From an uncultured Aquimarina sp. (GTDB taxonomy: Bacteria > Bacteroidota > Bacteroidia > Flavobacteriales > Flavobacteriaceae): DNA of 42,847 nt. Made by a program: the position numbers and the translations under genes. The stretch spans positions 1 to 42,847 of the forward strand of contig CANMMM010000028.1 in NCBI GenBank assembly GCA_947498935.1. Direction: 5' to 3'. The number at the start of each line of letters is the position of its first letter. The first letter of the stretch is position 1. Under the pieces are notes generated by a model. That model ran no database searches. It saw only the letters and a program-made list of their open reading frames with translations, and was not told the DNA's origin. This document shows positions 26,191-34,170 of this stretch, one piece after another.

Positions 26191-26262
26191 TGCAGAAAGT
26201 TAGCAGAAGAAGCTAAGTACTTAGAAGGGCATATGGGAAATAAATCCATTATTATTACCTGA
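26191..26262 (+). pseudogene. possible toxin-tip relic
   Basis: This startless frame of 23 codons reads CRKLAEEAKYLEGHMGNKS and ends in TGA. It lies between two immunity-like genes, where displaced toxin C-termini are often found. The call is low confidence because of its length. Confidence 0.25.
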
Positions 26263-26398
26263 TTTAATTAATTAGCGTTTACGCATTTACAGAAAAGAGG
26301 TTATTTATTCTATAAAAGATTAACCATTTAATCAATAAATGGAGAGGCTATAGCACCAATATTATATCGATTGATTTATAGATAATTGATTACAATTA

Positions 26399-27127
26399 AT
26401 GAAAGTTTACGAAATAGGAATTGATGATAAAGTAAATTGGGAATGGAGAGTAATCCTACCTAAAAAAGAAGACTCTAGACTATGCGTTATACAGAGTTTG
26501 GATAATGATAAACCTATAAATATTGAAGGTGAAGACAGAATTAAAATGTTTTTAATTAGTGAACAATCTCAAATAAAAGAAAGAAAAGAGAAACCTTTTT
26601 GTTCTGATATGATTTATTGGACAAATGATATAACCCTTAATGCTGATTCTGCTTTAAATGGTTGTGTAATTAGTAAGAAATTAAAAGAATACATTCTAAG
26701 TTTTAATTTGCCTCAGAGTTATTTTTATCCATTAGAAATAACTCATAGTGAAACCAAGCAAGTGAATTATGACTATTTTTTATTTCAAGCAATCACTCCA
26801 ATAAATACATTAACAGATTATTCAAAAAGTTATTATGAATACTCTCGTAGAAGGAGTAATGATATTTTGCAAACCAAGTATGGAGTATTTCAGCATTATC
26901 AAGAATATAGCCAAGAGAAAAAAAGATTAAGAAGACAAGAAGGGGTGAATCTTAATATTTCTAGGAGAGCCTTAATTAAAGATTTTGATATTGTATGGCA
27001 AGTAATCAATTATATTAGAATAAAAGAAACTGTCGCAAAAAAAATTGAGAATAAAGATTTTATTGGGTTGAAAATATCTGATTATAAAAACTTTGAAGTT
27101 CTTTACCCAGATGGGAATAATCTGTAA
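26399..27127 (+). CDS. putative immunity protein, Imm11/Imm43 (DUF1629)-like
   Basis: This encodes 242 soluble residues. The central part (FCSDMIYWTNDITLNADSA followed by GCVISKKLKEYI, about residues 67-100) recalls the DUF1629/Imm11 and Imm43 group of immunity proteins, in which an acidic or aromatic strand precedes an ISxKL motif. This is a family impression, not a verified match. The C-terminal part is helical and basic. No cognate toxin tip lies next to it, only a possible relic upstream (26191-26262) and another downstream (27168-27299), which fits an orphan immunity gene kept after its toxin was replaced. Confidence 0.6.
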   Translation: MKVYEIGIDDKVNWEWRVILPKKEDSRLCVIQSLDNDKPINIEGEDRIKMFLISEQSQIKERKEKPFCSDMIYWTNDITLNADSALNGCVISKKLKEYILSFNLPQSYFYPLEITHSETKQVNYDYFLFQAITPINTLTDYSKSYYEYSRRRSNDILQTKYGVFQHYQEYSQEKKRLRRQEGVNLNISRRALIKDFDIVWQVINYIRIKETVAKKIENKDFIGLKISDYKNFEVLYPDGNNL

Positions 27128-27167
27128 AATCAACATTGGGATATCTAGTATTATGACAGCGTAATAA

Positions 27168-27299
27168 AGTTATCGTTTATTATTAAGAAAAGGATTTACT
27201 CCCGAAGAATTAGAAAATGAGGAGCAAAGATTATAGCGAAAACGTATGCTAGAAAAGCTAGAAGAAAGACTCATGTGTCTTTTGTGTAAAAATAAATAA
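27168..27299 (+). pseudogene. relic of a toxin C-terminus or pre-toxin region
   Basis: One frame without a start reads RLLLRKGFTPEELENEEQRL, a TAG stop, then RKRMLEKLEERLMCLLCKNK and TAA. The protein-like, helical, charged reading continues on both sides of the TAG, which suggests a decayed coding fragment rather than chance. It lies between two immunity-like genes. Confidence 0.4.
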
Positions 27300-27334
27300 T
27301 ACATGGTGTTAGAGAAGTACAGAGACTAGTATTG

Positions 27335-27410
27335 TGTTTATAATAAATGAAAAATTTTGAATTATTAAGAAATGAAATAAAATTAATAGATGCCGTTGAA
27401 AACGAGTTAG
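27335..27410 (+). repeat. direct duplicate, full-length copy (5' end of the 178-aa gene)
   Basis: Bases 27335-27374 are identical to 29256-29295, and 27387-27410 match 29298-29321 with one mismatch. The second copy lacks 10 bp. This copy covers the start of an intact gene. Confidence 0.85.
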
Positions 27411-27883
27411 GCATGATGTATCAAGAAATAGATGTTTCTCCTAAAAAGATGAGAGTTGTTAGGCATTTTCATGATCAAGTATTAGTTCCGATATACGAAG
27501 ATTTGTATTGTGGTATTTTGAAATGGATTGAAAATTCAGAAATAAACGATTATGTTTTTATGCCTAACCTTATTGAAATAGGGCAAGATTTTATTATTAG
27601 GCATTGGTATGTCTATTACGTATCTATATATCGTTATTTTGATGAAAATGATGAAGACTATGTAGAACCACCAGAATTGTTTTATAAAATGAAAAATTTT
27701 ATGGCTAAAGAATTTAAAGAAGCGTCAGGTAGCAGGGAGGGTGTCATTCAAAACATTTTAAGAAAGAGCTTATTAAAGCCTACAGCAAAAACTGTGTATG
27801 ATAGTAGGTATATGAATAAATTTATTATTGTAGAACCAAAGATATCGTTAAAAGATTTAAATGATTGGAAGTTGGAAATGTAA
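27347..27883 (+). CDS. hypothetical protein, putative immunity
   Basis: This encodes 178 soluble residues that appear mostly helical in the N-terminal two thirds. An aromatic stretch (RHWYVYYVSIYRYFDE) precedes an acidic loop (NDEDYVEPP) around residues 85-112. The C-terminal 25 residues are basic and beta-like. No family was recognised. Its first 60-odd bases are duplicated in truncated form 1.9 kb downstream (29256-29321), showing that this gene or a close relative took part in local recombination. Position in the array suggests an immunity role. Confidence 0.6.
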   Translation: MKNFELLRNEIKLIDAVENELGMMYQEIDVSPKKMRVVRHFHDQVLVPIYEDLYCGILKWIENSEINDYVFMPNLIEIGQDFIIRHWYVYYVSIYRYFDENDEDYVEPPELFYKMKNFMAKEFKEASGSREGVIQNILRKSLLKPTAKTVYDSRYMNKFIIVEPKISLKDLNDWKLEM

Positions 27884-28009
27884 GTGTTTGACTGGGTTTG
27901 GGATGAGGTGAAGTGTAGTTAAATGCAAAGTGAATAGTTTTACTAATATGAGCTAACTTTTTGCTTTTAAAAAAAATGATTATCAATCTATTTTGTAACA
28001 AAAATTCTT

Positions 28010-28282
28010 ATGGCAGAGAGAAAATATAAATGGCATGAATCTGTAACATTAGGAGTATTATATTTTTTAGTAGGAGTAATGATTACATTTAATGGGTTTA
28101 CAAAACTAACAAGTCATTTTGTACAGAACGGTCATATTAAAGGAGGGAGTACAAAAGCAAAAGGGGTAATAGCAATTATTTCTTTGATTGAGAATGGATG
28201 GTGGAAATATCTAATTATAGCAGTTTTCTTCTATTTAGCGTATGATTTTATAGGAAAAGGAATAAAAACTTTTAGATCATAG
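28010..28282 (+). CDS. small two-segment membrane protein, putative immunity
   Basis: This encodes 90 residues: a basic N-terminus (MAERKYKWHE), a membrane segment at about 12-32, a loop with KGGSTKAKG, a second membrane segment at about 60-82 and a basic C-terminus, so both ends are probably cytoplasmic. Membrane immunity proteins usually guard against pore-forming or envelope-acting toxins. No family was recognised. The next gene starts 13 bp downstream, so they are probably co-transcribed. Confidence 0.55.
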   Translation: MAERKYKWHESVTLGVLYFLVGVMITFNGFTKLTSHFVQNGHIKGGSTKAKGVIAIISLIENGWWKYLIIAVFFYLAYDFIGKGIKTFRS

Positions 28283-28295
28283 AAATTTTAACAAA

Positions 28296-28643
28296 ATGAA
28301 TAGTCAAAAAATCAAATCTTTAGAGCTATTAAAACTTTTAGCAAGTAGTAAACCTTCTATGAGTAAAGATTATTATTGTTGGAAGAAACTGAATGCTAAT
28401 GATTTTAAGAGTTTTACATTAATAGGAGAGCTAGAGGTTGAAAATTGTATCGATACAGAATATAAGACATCTGAAAGTTATTGGTCTGAGAATTATCCCA
28501 TTGCACTTGAATATTTTCCTAACTCAGGAAGTGATATTTATTTTGATAGCGAAAATTATTATCTAGTATATCAAGATTTTGGAGGACATGTTCCTGAAAA
28601 ACGGTGTAGATTATTAAGATCAGATATAATTATTATCAAATAA
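28296..28643 (+). CDS. hypothetical soluble protein, putative immunity
   Basis: This encodes 115 soluble residues. A helical N-terminus (SLELLKLLASS) is followed by an acidic, aromatic central part (SESYWSENYPIALEYFPNSG) and beta strands ending RCRLLRSDIIIIK. The acid-rich surface is typical of proteins that bind nuclease toxins, but no family was recognised. It starts 13 bp after the two-segment membrane protein and forms a pair with it in the immunity array. Confidence 0.55.
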   Translation: MNSQKIKSLELLKLLASSKPSMSKDYYCWKKLNANDFKSFTLIGELEVENCIDTEYKTSESYWSENYPIALEYFPNSGSDIYFDSENYYLVYQDFGGHVPEKRCRLLRSDIIIIK

Positions 28644-28662
28644 ACAAAATGGTCTGTAGATT

Positions 28663-29271
28663 TTGATTCAAAGAAATGATAAAAAATATAATAAAATTCC
28701 TAAATCTTTAAGAGAAAGAAGGGGGCAAAGGGCTATAATAACAGTATGGTTTGGTATTTTACCTTTATTCATAGGGGGAATAGGTATATACAATTTTTTT
28801 ACCAAAAAAGAACAGGTTTTTTCAGGGCAGCCAGATACTGTTTTTTATAAGACAGAATGTGGAGATAATATTGTTCATAATGATTGTCTTTTTTTTGTTA
28901 TTAATGGCGATACTATTAGAGCTTTACTTTCTGATAGTGAGTTAGAAAGGTATTTTAGTTTGATTTCTTTTTCAGACAATATTTTAAAAAAAGAGCTAAA
29001 AGGTATACCTGATTATGATAAGTCAAGAATCAAATTAGCAAAACAAAAAGATAAACAAAGAAAACTTTTAGAGATTCAGAATCATATTACTTTAGTTAAA
29101 CTAAAATATGTAAATCATGTTGTGAAATCACTACAAATAAATGGCAAACAAATAATTTCATATAAAAGTGCTTTTTTGTGGGGGAGTATATTAATTATTA
29201 TTGGGGTTTTATGGATTGTAGCTCATTTATATTTCTTTATAAAAGACCCTTATGATGTTTATAATAAATGA
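28663..29271 (+). CDS. two-segment membrane protein, putative immunity
   Basis: This encodes about 202 residues from a TTG at 28663. No ATG exists in frame, and a stop lies two codons upstream, so a non-ATG start (TTG or the adjacent ATT) must be used, or the gene has lost its true start. One membrane segment lies at about 25-45 and another at about 168-192, with a 120-residue charged region between them that should lie on the periplasmic side if the N-terminus is cytoplasmic. The last five codons and the stop lie inside the duplicated segment 29256-29321, so the C-terminus may have been created by that recombination. Confidence 0.5.
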   Translation: MIQRNDKKYNKIPKSLRERRGQRAIITVWFGILPLFIGGIGIYNFFTKKEQVFSGQPDTVFYKTECGDNIVHNDCLFFVINGDTIRALLSDSELERYFSLISFSDNILKKELKGIPDYDKSRIKLAKQKDKQRKLLEIQNHITLVKLKYVNHVVKSLQINGKQIISYKSAFLWGSILIIIGVLWIVAHLYFFIKDPYDVYNK

Positions 29272-29321
29272 AAAATTTTGAATTATTAAGAAATGGATAG
29301 ATACCGTTGAAAACGAGTTAG
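29256..29321 (+). pseudogene. truncated duplicate of the 5' end of the 178-aa gene
   Basis: A 66-bp partial copy of 27335-27410 has an internal 10-bp deletion that shifts the frame (MKNFELLRNG then a stop). It overlaps the end of the preceding membrane-protein gene and stops just before the next. It marks a recombination junction in the immunity array. Confidence 0.75.
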
Positions 29322-29341
29322 ATGTGATTAACAAAAACAAC

Positions 29342-29749
29342 ATGATAGTACTACAAATTATTTTTGAGTATGTAAAGAGCTTAGTCTTTTCTATTCTCTT
29401 TTTTCTACTATCATATCACACATTTGTTAATTATAAGGACAGAGGATTTAATCAAATAGATAGACCACTGAGTCAAGGAGAAAGGGGAGAGCTACTTTTT
29501 TCATCTTTAGTAGCTATTACTCCAGGAGGGAAATATACCTATGGAGTTGTTTTTGGTTGTATAGGAATATTTTTATTGGTACTACAGACTAAAAAAATGA
29601 TGACAAAAATTAAATCAAAAGATGATAAAAGACCTAATGCTGATGTAAAAAAGAATACACAAATAACAAATGATGTTCAAGAGATTGATAAAGAGCAAAT
29701 CAGAAAAGAAATTCGAAAATCGGATATGAAAATAAAACGAAGATTTTAA
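29342..29749 (+). CDS. two-segment membrane protein, putative immunity
   Basis: With the ATG at 29342 the product is 135 residues; a GTG at 29324 is possible but lies at the edge of the duplicated fragment. One membrane segment lies at about 10-26 and a second at about 64-82. The loop between them includes the string PLSQGERGELLFSSLVAITPGGK. A long cytoplasmic tail is charged and helical (DKEQIRKEIRKSDMKIKRRF). It is the last gene of the AT-rich immunity array, and no family was recognised. Confidence 0.55.
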   Translation: MIVLQIIFEYVKSLVFSILFFLLSYHTFVNYKDRGFNQIDRPLSQGERGELLFSSLVAITPGGKYTYGVVFGCIGIFLLVLQTKKMMTKIKSKDDKRPNADVKKNTQITNDVQEIDKEQIRKEIRKSDMKIKRRF

Positions 29750-29803
29750 GAATAAAATCAAGAATATATCAACACAAAAAAAAGAACTTTAATTTAAGTA
29801 AAC

Positions 29804-30898
29804 ATGAAAAAAAATCAATTAATATACACTTTCATTGCATTGGTTCTATTAGTTACTAGTTGTAGCGACGATGATCAAGACACTTCTAAAGAATTTCGAT
29901 TTCTGGAATTCACACATGATGTAGTACTCCCTTCTTTAAGCAGTAGAGAAATTACTTTTCATGCAATAGATTTTGATACAAACATTAATAATTGGGAATT
30001 AAGCCTTAGTGATGGCACGAAAGAAATACCTGCAACACTTACAAAAGTAGAAAAAACAAGATTTGGATGGACAGGCGTCACTAGTAGATTGCAACTTATT
30101 TATGTAGAAATACCAGCATTGGGTATTGGAGACTATACATTAACGATTAAGAATAATAGAACAGATCAGCTATATTCAGACATTTTTTTGATAAGAAGTG
30201 AACGCTTTACTAGCATAACGTCGCCTGTTATAGCTTCCTATAGTTTAGGAGATACTTCGGGTGTAGTTCAGGATCATCTCTATTTCCAGAATTTACAATA
30301 TGCAGTTGATGAAGGAATTGTATTGAATGGAATCCAGCGAGTACTATTAGAAACTAAAGAAACCCTAAATACGACGACACTAACACATGAGGTTATAGAA
30401 GGAAATAAGGAGCTACGATTCACTATTCCATTAGATACAGCTGTAGGTTCTTACTATCTAGCTATAGAGTATAACAATGGGTTACGAACTTATTTTGCAA
30501 AGGATATTACTGTTGTAGAACAGCAACTACCTGTTCTTGAATCAGTGAATAAAGAAAATTTTGTAGAAGGAGATACATTACAGCTTAAGGGGAAAAATTT
30601 TAGGTATCGAGTAGATGGGACTTTATTACCTACGAATGGTCTAAATACTGTAGCAGTAGATACCGAACTTGTTTTTAGAGATCGCAATCGAGATTTTAGA
30701 TATACATTTTTGGGTTTTAAGGAAGCAGAAAATTTTGAAGATATTAATGCACAAGGAACAGAACTGATTTTTAAAATACCAAACAAAGTGGATAGTTTTA
30801 TGTTTACAGATGATGACGAAACATATTTTGAAGGAGAGGTGTTTGTTCGCTCAGCGGGCTATGAGAGTGAACCATTACCTATTAGAATAGAATATTAA
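29804..30898 (+). CDS. lipoprotein with IPT/TIG-like domains
   Basis: This encodes 364 residues. The signal peptide ends in the lipobox LVTSC, and CSDDDQD after the cysteine is typical of flavobacterial outer-membrane lipoproteins. The mature protein consists of beta-sandwich units; the clearest begins near residue 245 (LPVLESVNKENFVEGDTLQLKGKNF), a signature of IPT/TIG domains. Codon use and composition return to those of the 7-25 kb operon, unlike the AT-rich immunity genes before it. This suggests it belongs to the structural part of the locus that the variable array interrupts (inference). Confidence 0.75.
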   Translation: MKKNQLIYTFIALVLLVTSCSDDDQDTSKEFRFLEFTHDVVLPSLSSREITFHAIDFDTNINNWELSLSDGTKEIPATLTKVEKTRFGWTGVTSRLQLIYVEIPALGIGDYTLTIKNNRTDQLYSDIFLIRSERFTSITSPVIASYSLGDTSGVVQDHLYFQNLQYAVDEGIVLNGIQRVLLETKETLNTTTLTHEVIEGNKELRFTIPLDTAVGSYYLAIEYNNGLRTYFAKDITVVEQQLPVLESVNKENFVEGDTLQLKGKNFRYRVDGTLLPTNGLNTVAVDTELVFRDRNRDFRYTFLGFKEAENFEDINAQGTELIFKIPNKVDSFMFTDDDETYFEGEVFVRSAGYESEPLPIRIEY

Positions 30899-31016
30899 TT
30901 AAAAAGGTGTAGACCACTTCGAAGAAAATATCTATGGTCAGTAACTAGATAGTTATGCTTTTTACGTAGATATACATAAATCCAATTTTTTATCAATTAT
31001 GAATTTACAAACAACA

Positions 31017-31460
31017 ATGAAAAAAACATTTTTAACTGCTATTGTATTACTAGGAGCATTCACTATCTCATGTAGTGATGACGATGATTCTAATACAGAT
31101 TCAGGTACTGAAACAGGCACTGAACAAGATGCAATTATAGGTACTTGGACATTTACTCAAAACCTTGTAGACGGTAAAGAGGGAGATGCCTTAGACGATT
31201 GCGATAAGAAAACAAATTATGTGTTTAAAAGCGATAATTCGTCTGAGGATAATTTTTACGAAAGCACTACAAGCGGCTCTGATTGTGAAACTGAAAAAGC
31301 TACTGGAACTTGGAAAAAAAATAGCGATACTAGTTATACAGGAACATATACTGATGATATAGAAACTTATAATGTGTCTTTTAAACTATCAGAAGGGAAA
31401 CTGATTGTAGAAGATGAGGAACAAGGGAAAATTACAGCTATGGTGTTTACAAAGTCATAA
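31017..31460 (+). CDS. lipocalin-like lipoprotein
   Basis: The product is 147 residues from the ATG at 31017 (MKKTFLTAIVLLGAF); a start six codons earlier is less natural for a signal peptide. The lipobox is TISC, followed by SDDDDSN. After a Thr/Glu-rich linker, the motif IIGTWTFTQ (about residue 40) and the later GTWKKNSDTSYTGTY, YNVSFKLSEGKLIVE and ITAMVFTKS strands match the lipocalin-like small beta-barrel proteins common in Bacteroidota. The ligand is unknown. It lies between the IPT lipoprotein and the barrel gene. Confidence 0.75.
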   Translation: MKKTFLTAIVLLGAFTISCSDDDDSNTDSGTETGTEQDAIIGTWTFTQNLVDGKEGDALDDCDKKTNYVFKSDNSSEDNFYESTTSGSDCETEKATGTWKKNSDTSYTGTYTDDIETYNVSFKLSEGKLIVEDEEQGKITAMVFTKS

Positions 31461-31602
31461 AGCTCTTAATGAAGGGGATTAAACTTTTTGGAATTTTTGA
31501 GTTTTGTAGTGCTGCTATGCAACAATAAAATACTGCATTTGGTCACAAAATCTTGGATTTTCGCCGAAATCAAAAAAAAGCTTAAACCCACTTTGATGAA
31601 AC

Positions 31603-31632
31603 CGATGTTCACTACTGAGATAGTGAACATCG
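31603..31632 (+). terminator. hairpin between the lipocalin and barrel genes
   Basis: A perfect 12-bp stem, CGATGTTCACTA with TAGTGAACATCG, encloses a 6-nt loop and is followed by ATTTTAT, only weakly T-rich. It could end the lipocalin transcript or control the following gene, whose start lies 31 bp downstream. Confidence 0.5.
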
Positions 31633-31662
31633 ATTTTATAGTAATTGGAAAAAAATTAGATA

Positions 31663-34041
31663 TTGAATAGATTTATACTATTTTTCTTTATTTGCATATC
31701 TTACCTCAGTTATTCTCAGAACATCAATGTCGAAACTATAGGCAAGGCGAAACCCTTGAAGATAAGTGGTTCAGTGTCTGCTAATGGCGTGTTTTATGAA
31801 TCAAATGAGCAAACTAATCGTGAGCCATTTACTTATTTTTTACGCGGTCGTCTGAATGTGAGTATATATGGGTTCGGAATGCCTATATCTTATAGTTTTA
31901 CGAATCAGGGAGAAAACTTAGATTATGCACTACCTTTTAATTTTAATCGGTTGAGTCTACACCCTACCTATAAGTGGGTTGCTGCGCATATTGGAGATGT
32001 AGCAATGACGTTTTCGCCATATACGCTCAATGGACATCAGTTTACAGGAGGAGGAGTAGACCTCACTCCCCCAGGTGTTTTTAAAATAAGTGCTATGGGA
32101 GGTCGTTTACTCAAAGCTACACCAGATGATGAGGATGCGCGAACTGTGCCTGCTTTTGATCGTATGGGGTATGGACTAAAAGCAGCAGTAGAAAAAAAGA
32201 AATTTACAATAGAAATAATCGGTTTTTATGCCAAAGATAATTTAACCTCTATAGACTCGATCCCTGAAGCCAAAGGCGTATTACCTAAAGAAAATCTAGT
32301 ACTCAGTCTAAATGGAGAGGTTAAGTTAAATAAAGAATTTACTTTAGCTGTAGAATATGCTACAACAGCTATTACTCAAGATATTCGAGCGGCAGATAGT
32401 GATGATAATAGAGAGGGTATTACAGGACTGATATTTAATAATAAGCTATCCACAGAGTTTTATAATGCTTTGCGTACTGATTTAAAATATACAGTCGGTA
32501 GAACTTCTGTAGGGGTGGGGTATGAAAGGATTGATCCAGGTTATGAAACTTTAGGAGCTTATTTTTTTAATAATGATTTTGAAAATATAACTCTTAATGC
32601 AGCCAACTCTTTTTTTAATGATACATTTACTATGTCTATGAATTTAGGCTATCAACGAGATGATCTCCAAAATACAAAAGCTAATGCTACCAATCGTTTT
32701 ATAGGTGCAATTAATCTAGCATATACTGCATCAGAAAAATTAAGTTTTACAGCAGAATACTCAAATTTTCAAACATTTACTAATGTTAAGCCTAATCAAT
32801 TCGATATTATCAATGACGATAATCTTTTGGATAATGAAATAGAAAATTTAGATTTTAAGCAGCTTTCTCAAAATGCAAACTTAGGTATAAATTACATCCT
32901 CACTCAAAAAGAAAACCAACAACAAAACCTAGCTTTTAATTACTCATTAAATGATGTAGCTAATGAACAGGGAGGTATTGTACGTATAGGGGATGCTTCT
33001 ACTTTTCATAATATAGGTGTTAATCATACAATTACACTGCCTAAAAAAGATTGGGATGTCAATACAGGTATCAATGCTACGTATAATACAATTGGTACAG
33101 AAGATGCTTTTACATGGGGACCTTCTTTTAGTATTGGTAAACGTTTTTTGGATAAAACTTTTACCACACGTGCTGGTGTTTCTTATAACGAATCTCAAAA
33201 CATTACCAGTACCACTAGAGTTACTAATGGGCGTCTCAATCTTACATATGTTCTTAAAGAAAAGCATAACTTTAGTCTTAGTGCCATTCAGTTATTTCGT
33301 TCAGTAACTACTAATAGTACAAATGTCAGTGAGCTTACTGCTACTTTTGGTTATAATTATGCCTTTGGAGTAAAAAAGCCAAAGCTACAACGAAAAGAAA
33401 AAAAGAAACGCACTAGCATTTCGAATGATTCTATACGAATACATTATAAAAAATATAATTATGAAGGTGTGCCTAAAGAAATCACACCTCAATTAATAGC
33501 GCTGCCAGAGCAACAAGAATTTTCAATTCTAATTAAAGATCAGCAGCAGTTAAAAGAGTTGGAGAAGCAATTGGTTGAAACACAAGAAAAAGACAAAAGA
33601 GTGTATAAAGAAATTGCAATTACTTATCTCAAGTCTTTAGAAGTGTATACTGATTTTAGCTCATTCTATAATGATAAGTTATATCAGGCTTATTTACAAT
33701 TGCTGAGTGAGGCAAATGCTATCGATAGACAATTACGTTATGAGCTTAATGTGATTAGTGGAAAACTGAATAGCACAGCAGAAAAAGCAACTGAGGATTT
33801 AGAACGACAAGCAATACTTATTAAGCGGTATGATGCCCATACCCAGTTATTAACTTCGCTAGAGGAGTGGGGTATTACTCCCGAAACAATTGCTAATTCG
33901 CAAGATCAGTTTAAAACACTCAAAAAGCGCCATGCGAAAAAGGTTTTTGAAATGTATACTAATGAAGTAGCGGAATCAAAAATCATAAAATACCTAGAAA
34001 TACGATTAGCCGATATTTTTCATAAGGTATTGAAGGATTAG
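31663..34041 (+). CDS. outer-membrane beta-barrel protein with helical C-terminal domain
   Basis: This encodes 792 residues. The start is TTG at 31663: a stop lies just upstream and the signal peptide (RFILFFFICISYLSYSQ) begins at once. Residues 30-565 are a long series of amphipathic beta strands with alternating aromatic residues, as in an outer-membrane barrel (for example FTLAVEYATTAI, TSVGVGYERID, KLSFTAEYSNFQTF). From about 568 a basic linker (KPKLQRKEKKKR) leads to a 200-residue helical, coiled-coil domain (QQLKELEKQLVETQEKDK) that would lie in the periplasm. Envelope barrels of this kind could form the outer-membrane part of the toxin display apparatus. That role is inferred from the neighbourhood only, and no family was recognised. 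Confidence 0.75.
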   Translation: MNRFILFFFICISYLSYSQNINVETIGKAKPLKISGSVSANGVFYESNEQTNREPFTYFLRGRLNVSIYGFGMPISYSFTNQGENLDYALPFNFNRLSLHPTYKWVAAHIGDVAMTFSPYTLNGHQFTGGGVDLTPPGVFKISAMGGRLLKATPDDEDARTVPAFDRMGYGLKAAVEKKKFTIEIIGFYAKDNLTSIDSIPEAKGVLPKENLVLSLNGEVKLNKEFTLAVEYATTAITQDIRAADSDDNREGITGLIFNNKLSTEFYNALRTDLKYTVGRTSVGVGYERIDPGYETLGAYFFNNDFENITLNAANSFFNDTFTMSMNLGYQRDDLQNTKANATNRFIGAINLAYTASEKLSFTAEYSNFQTFTNVKPNQFDIINDDNLLDNEIENLDFKQLSQNANLGINYILTQKENQQQNLAFNYSLNDVANEQGGIVRIGDASTFHNIGVNHTITLPKKDWDVNTGINATYNTIGTEDAFTWGPSFSIGKRFLDKTFTTRAGVSYNESQNITSTTRVTNGRLNLTYVLKEKHNFSLSAIQLFRSVTTNSTNVSELTATFGYNYAFGVKKPKLQRKEKKKRTSISNDSIRIHYKKYNYEGVPKEITPQLIALPEQQEFSILIKDQQQLKELEKQLVETQEKDKRVYKEIAITYLKSLEVYTDFSSFYNDKLYQAYLQLLSEANAIDRQLRYELNVISGKLNSTAEKATEDLERQAILIKRYDAHTQLLTSLEEWGITPETIANSQDQFKTLKKRHAKKVFEMYTNEVAESKIIKYLEIRLADIFHKVLKD

Positions 34042-34170
34042 TAAATGTTATTAATTCGTAGTGCAATAATATTGTTATTTAGGGGTGGGGAATTTTCAGT
34101 ATTTAAAATATGGCGTTTATAATTTGAATGCTCCGTTCTTATCTCAAAATTAAAACCTTAATGTAGAGCT

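Noticed and set aside
31488..31670. 60-aa ORF on the plus strand
   Set aside because: It has no start context or protein-like pattern and passes through the 31603-31632 hairpin; it is treated as noncoding.
33017..33307. ORF overlapping the barrel gene in another frame
   Set aside because: It is a frame shadow of the 792-aa gene, rich in Leu/Val from read-through of beta-strand codons.
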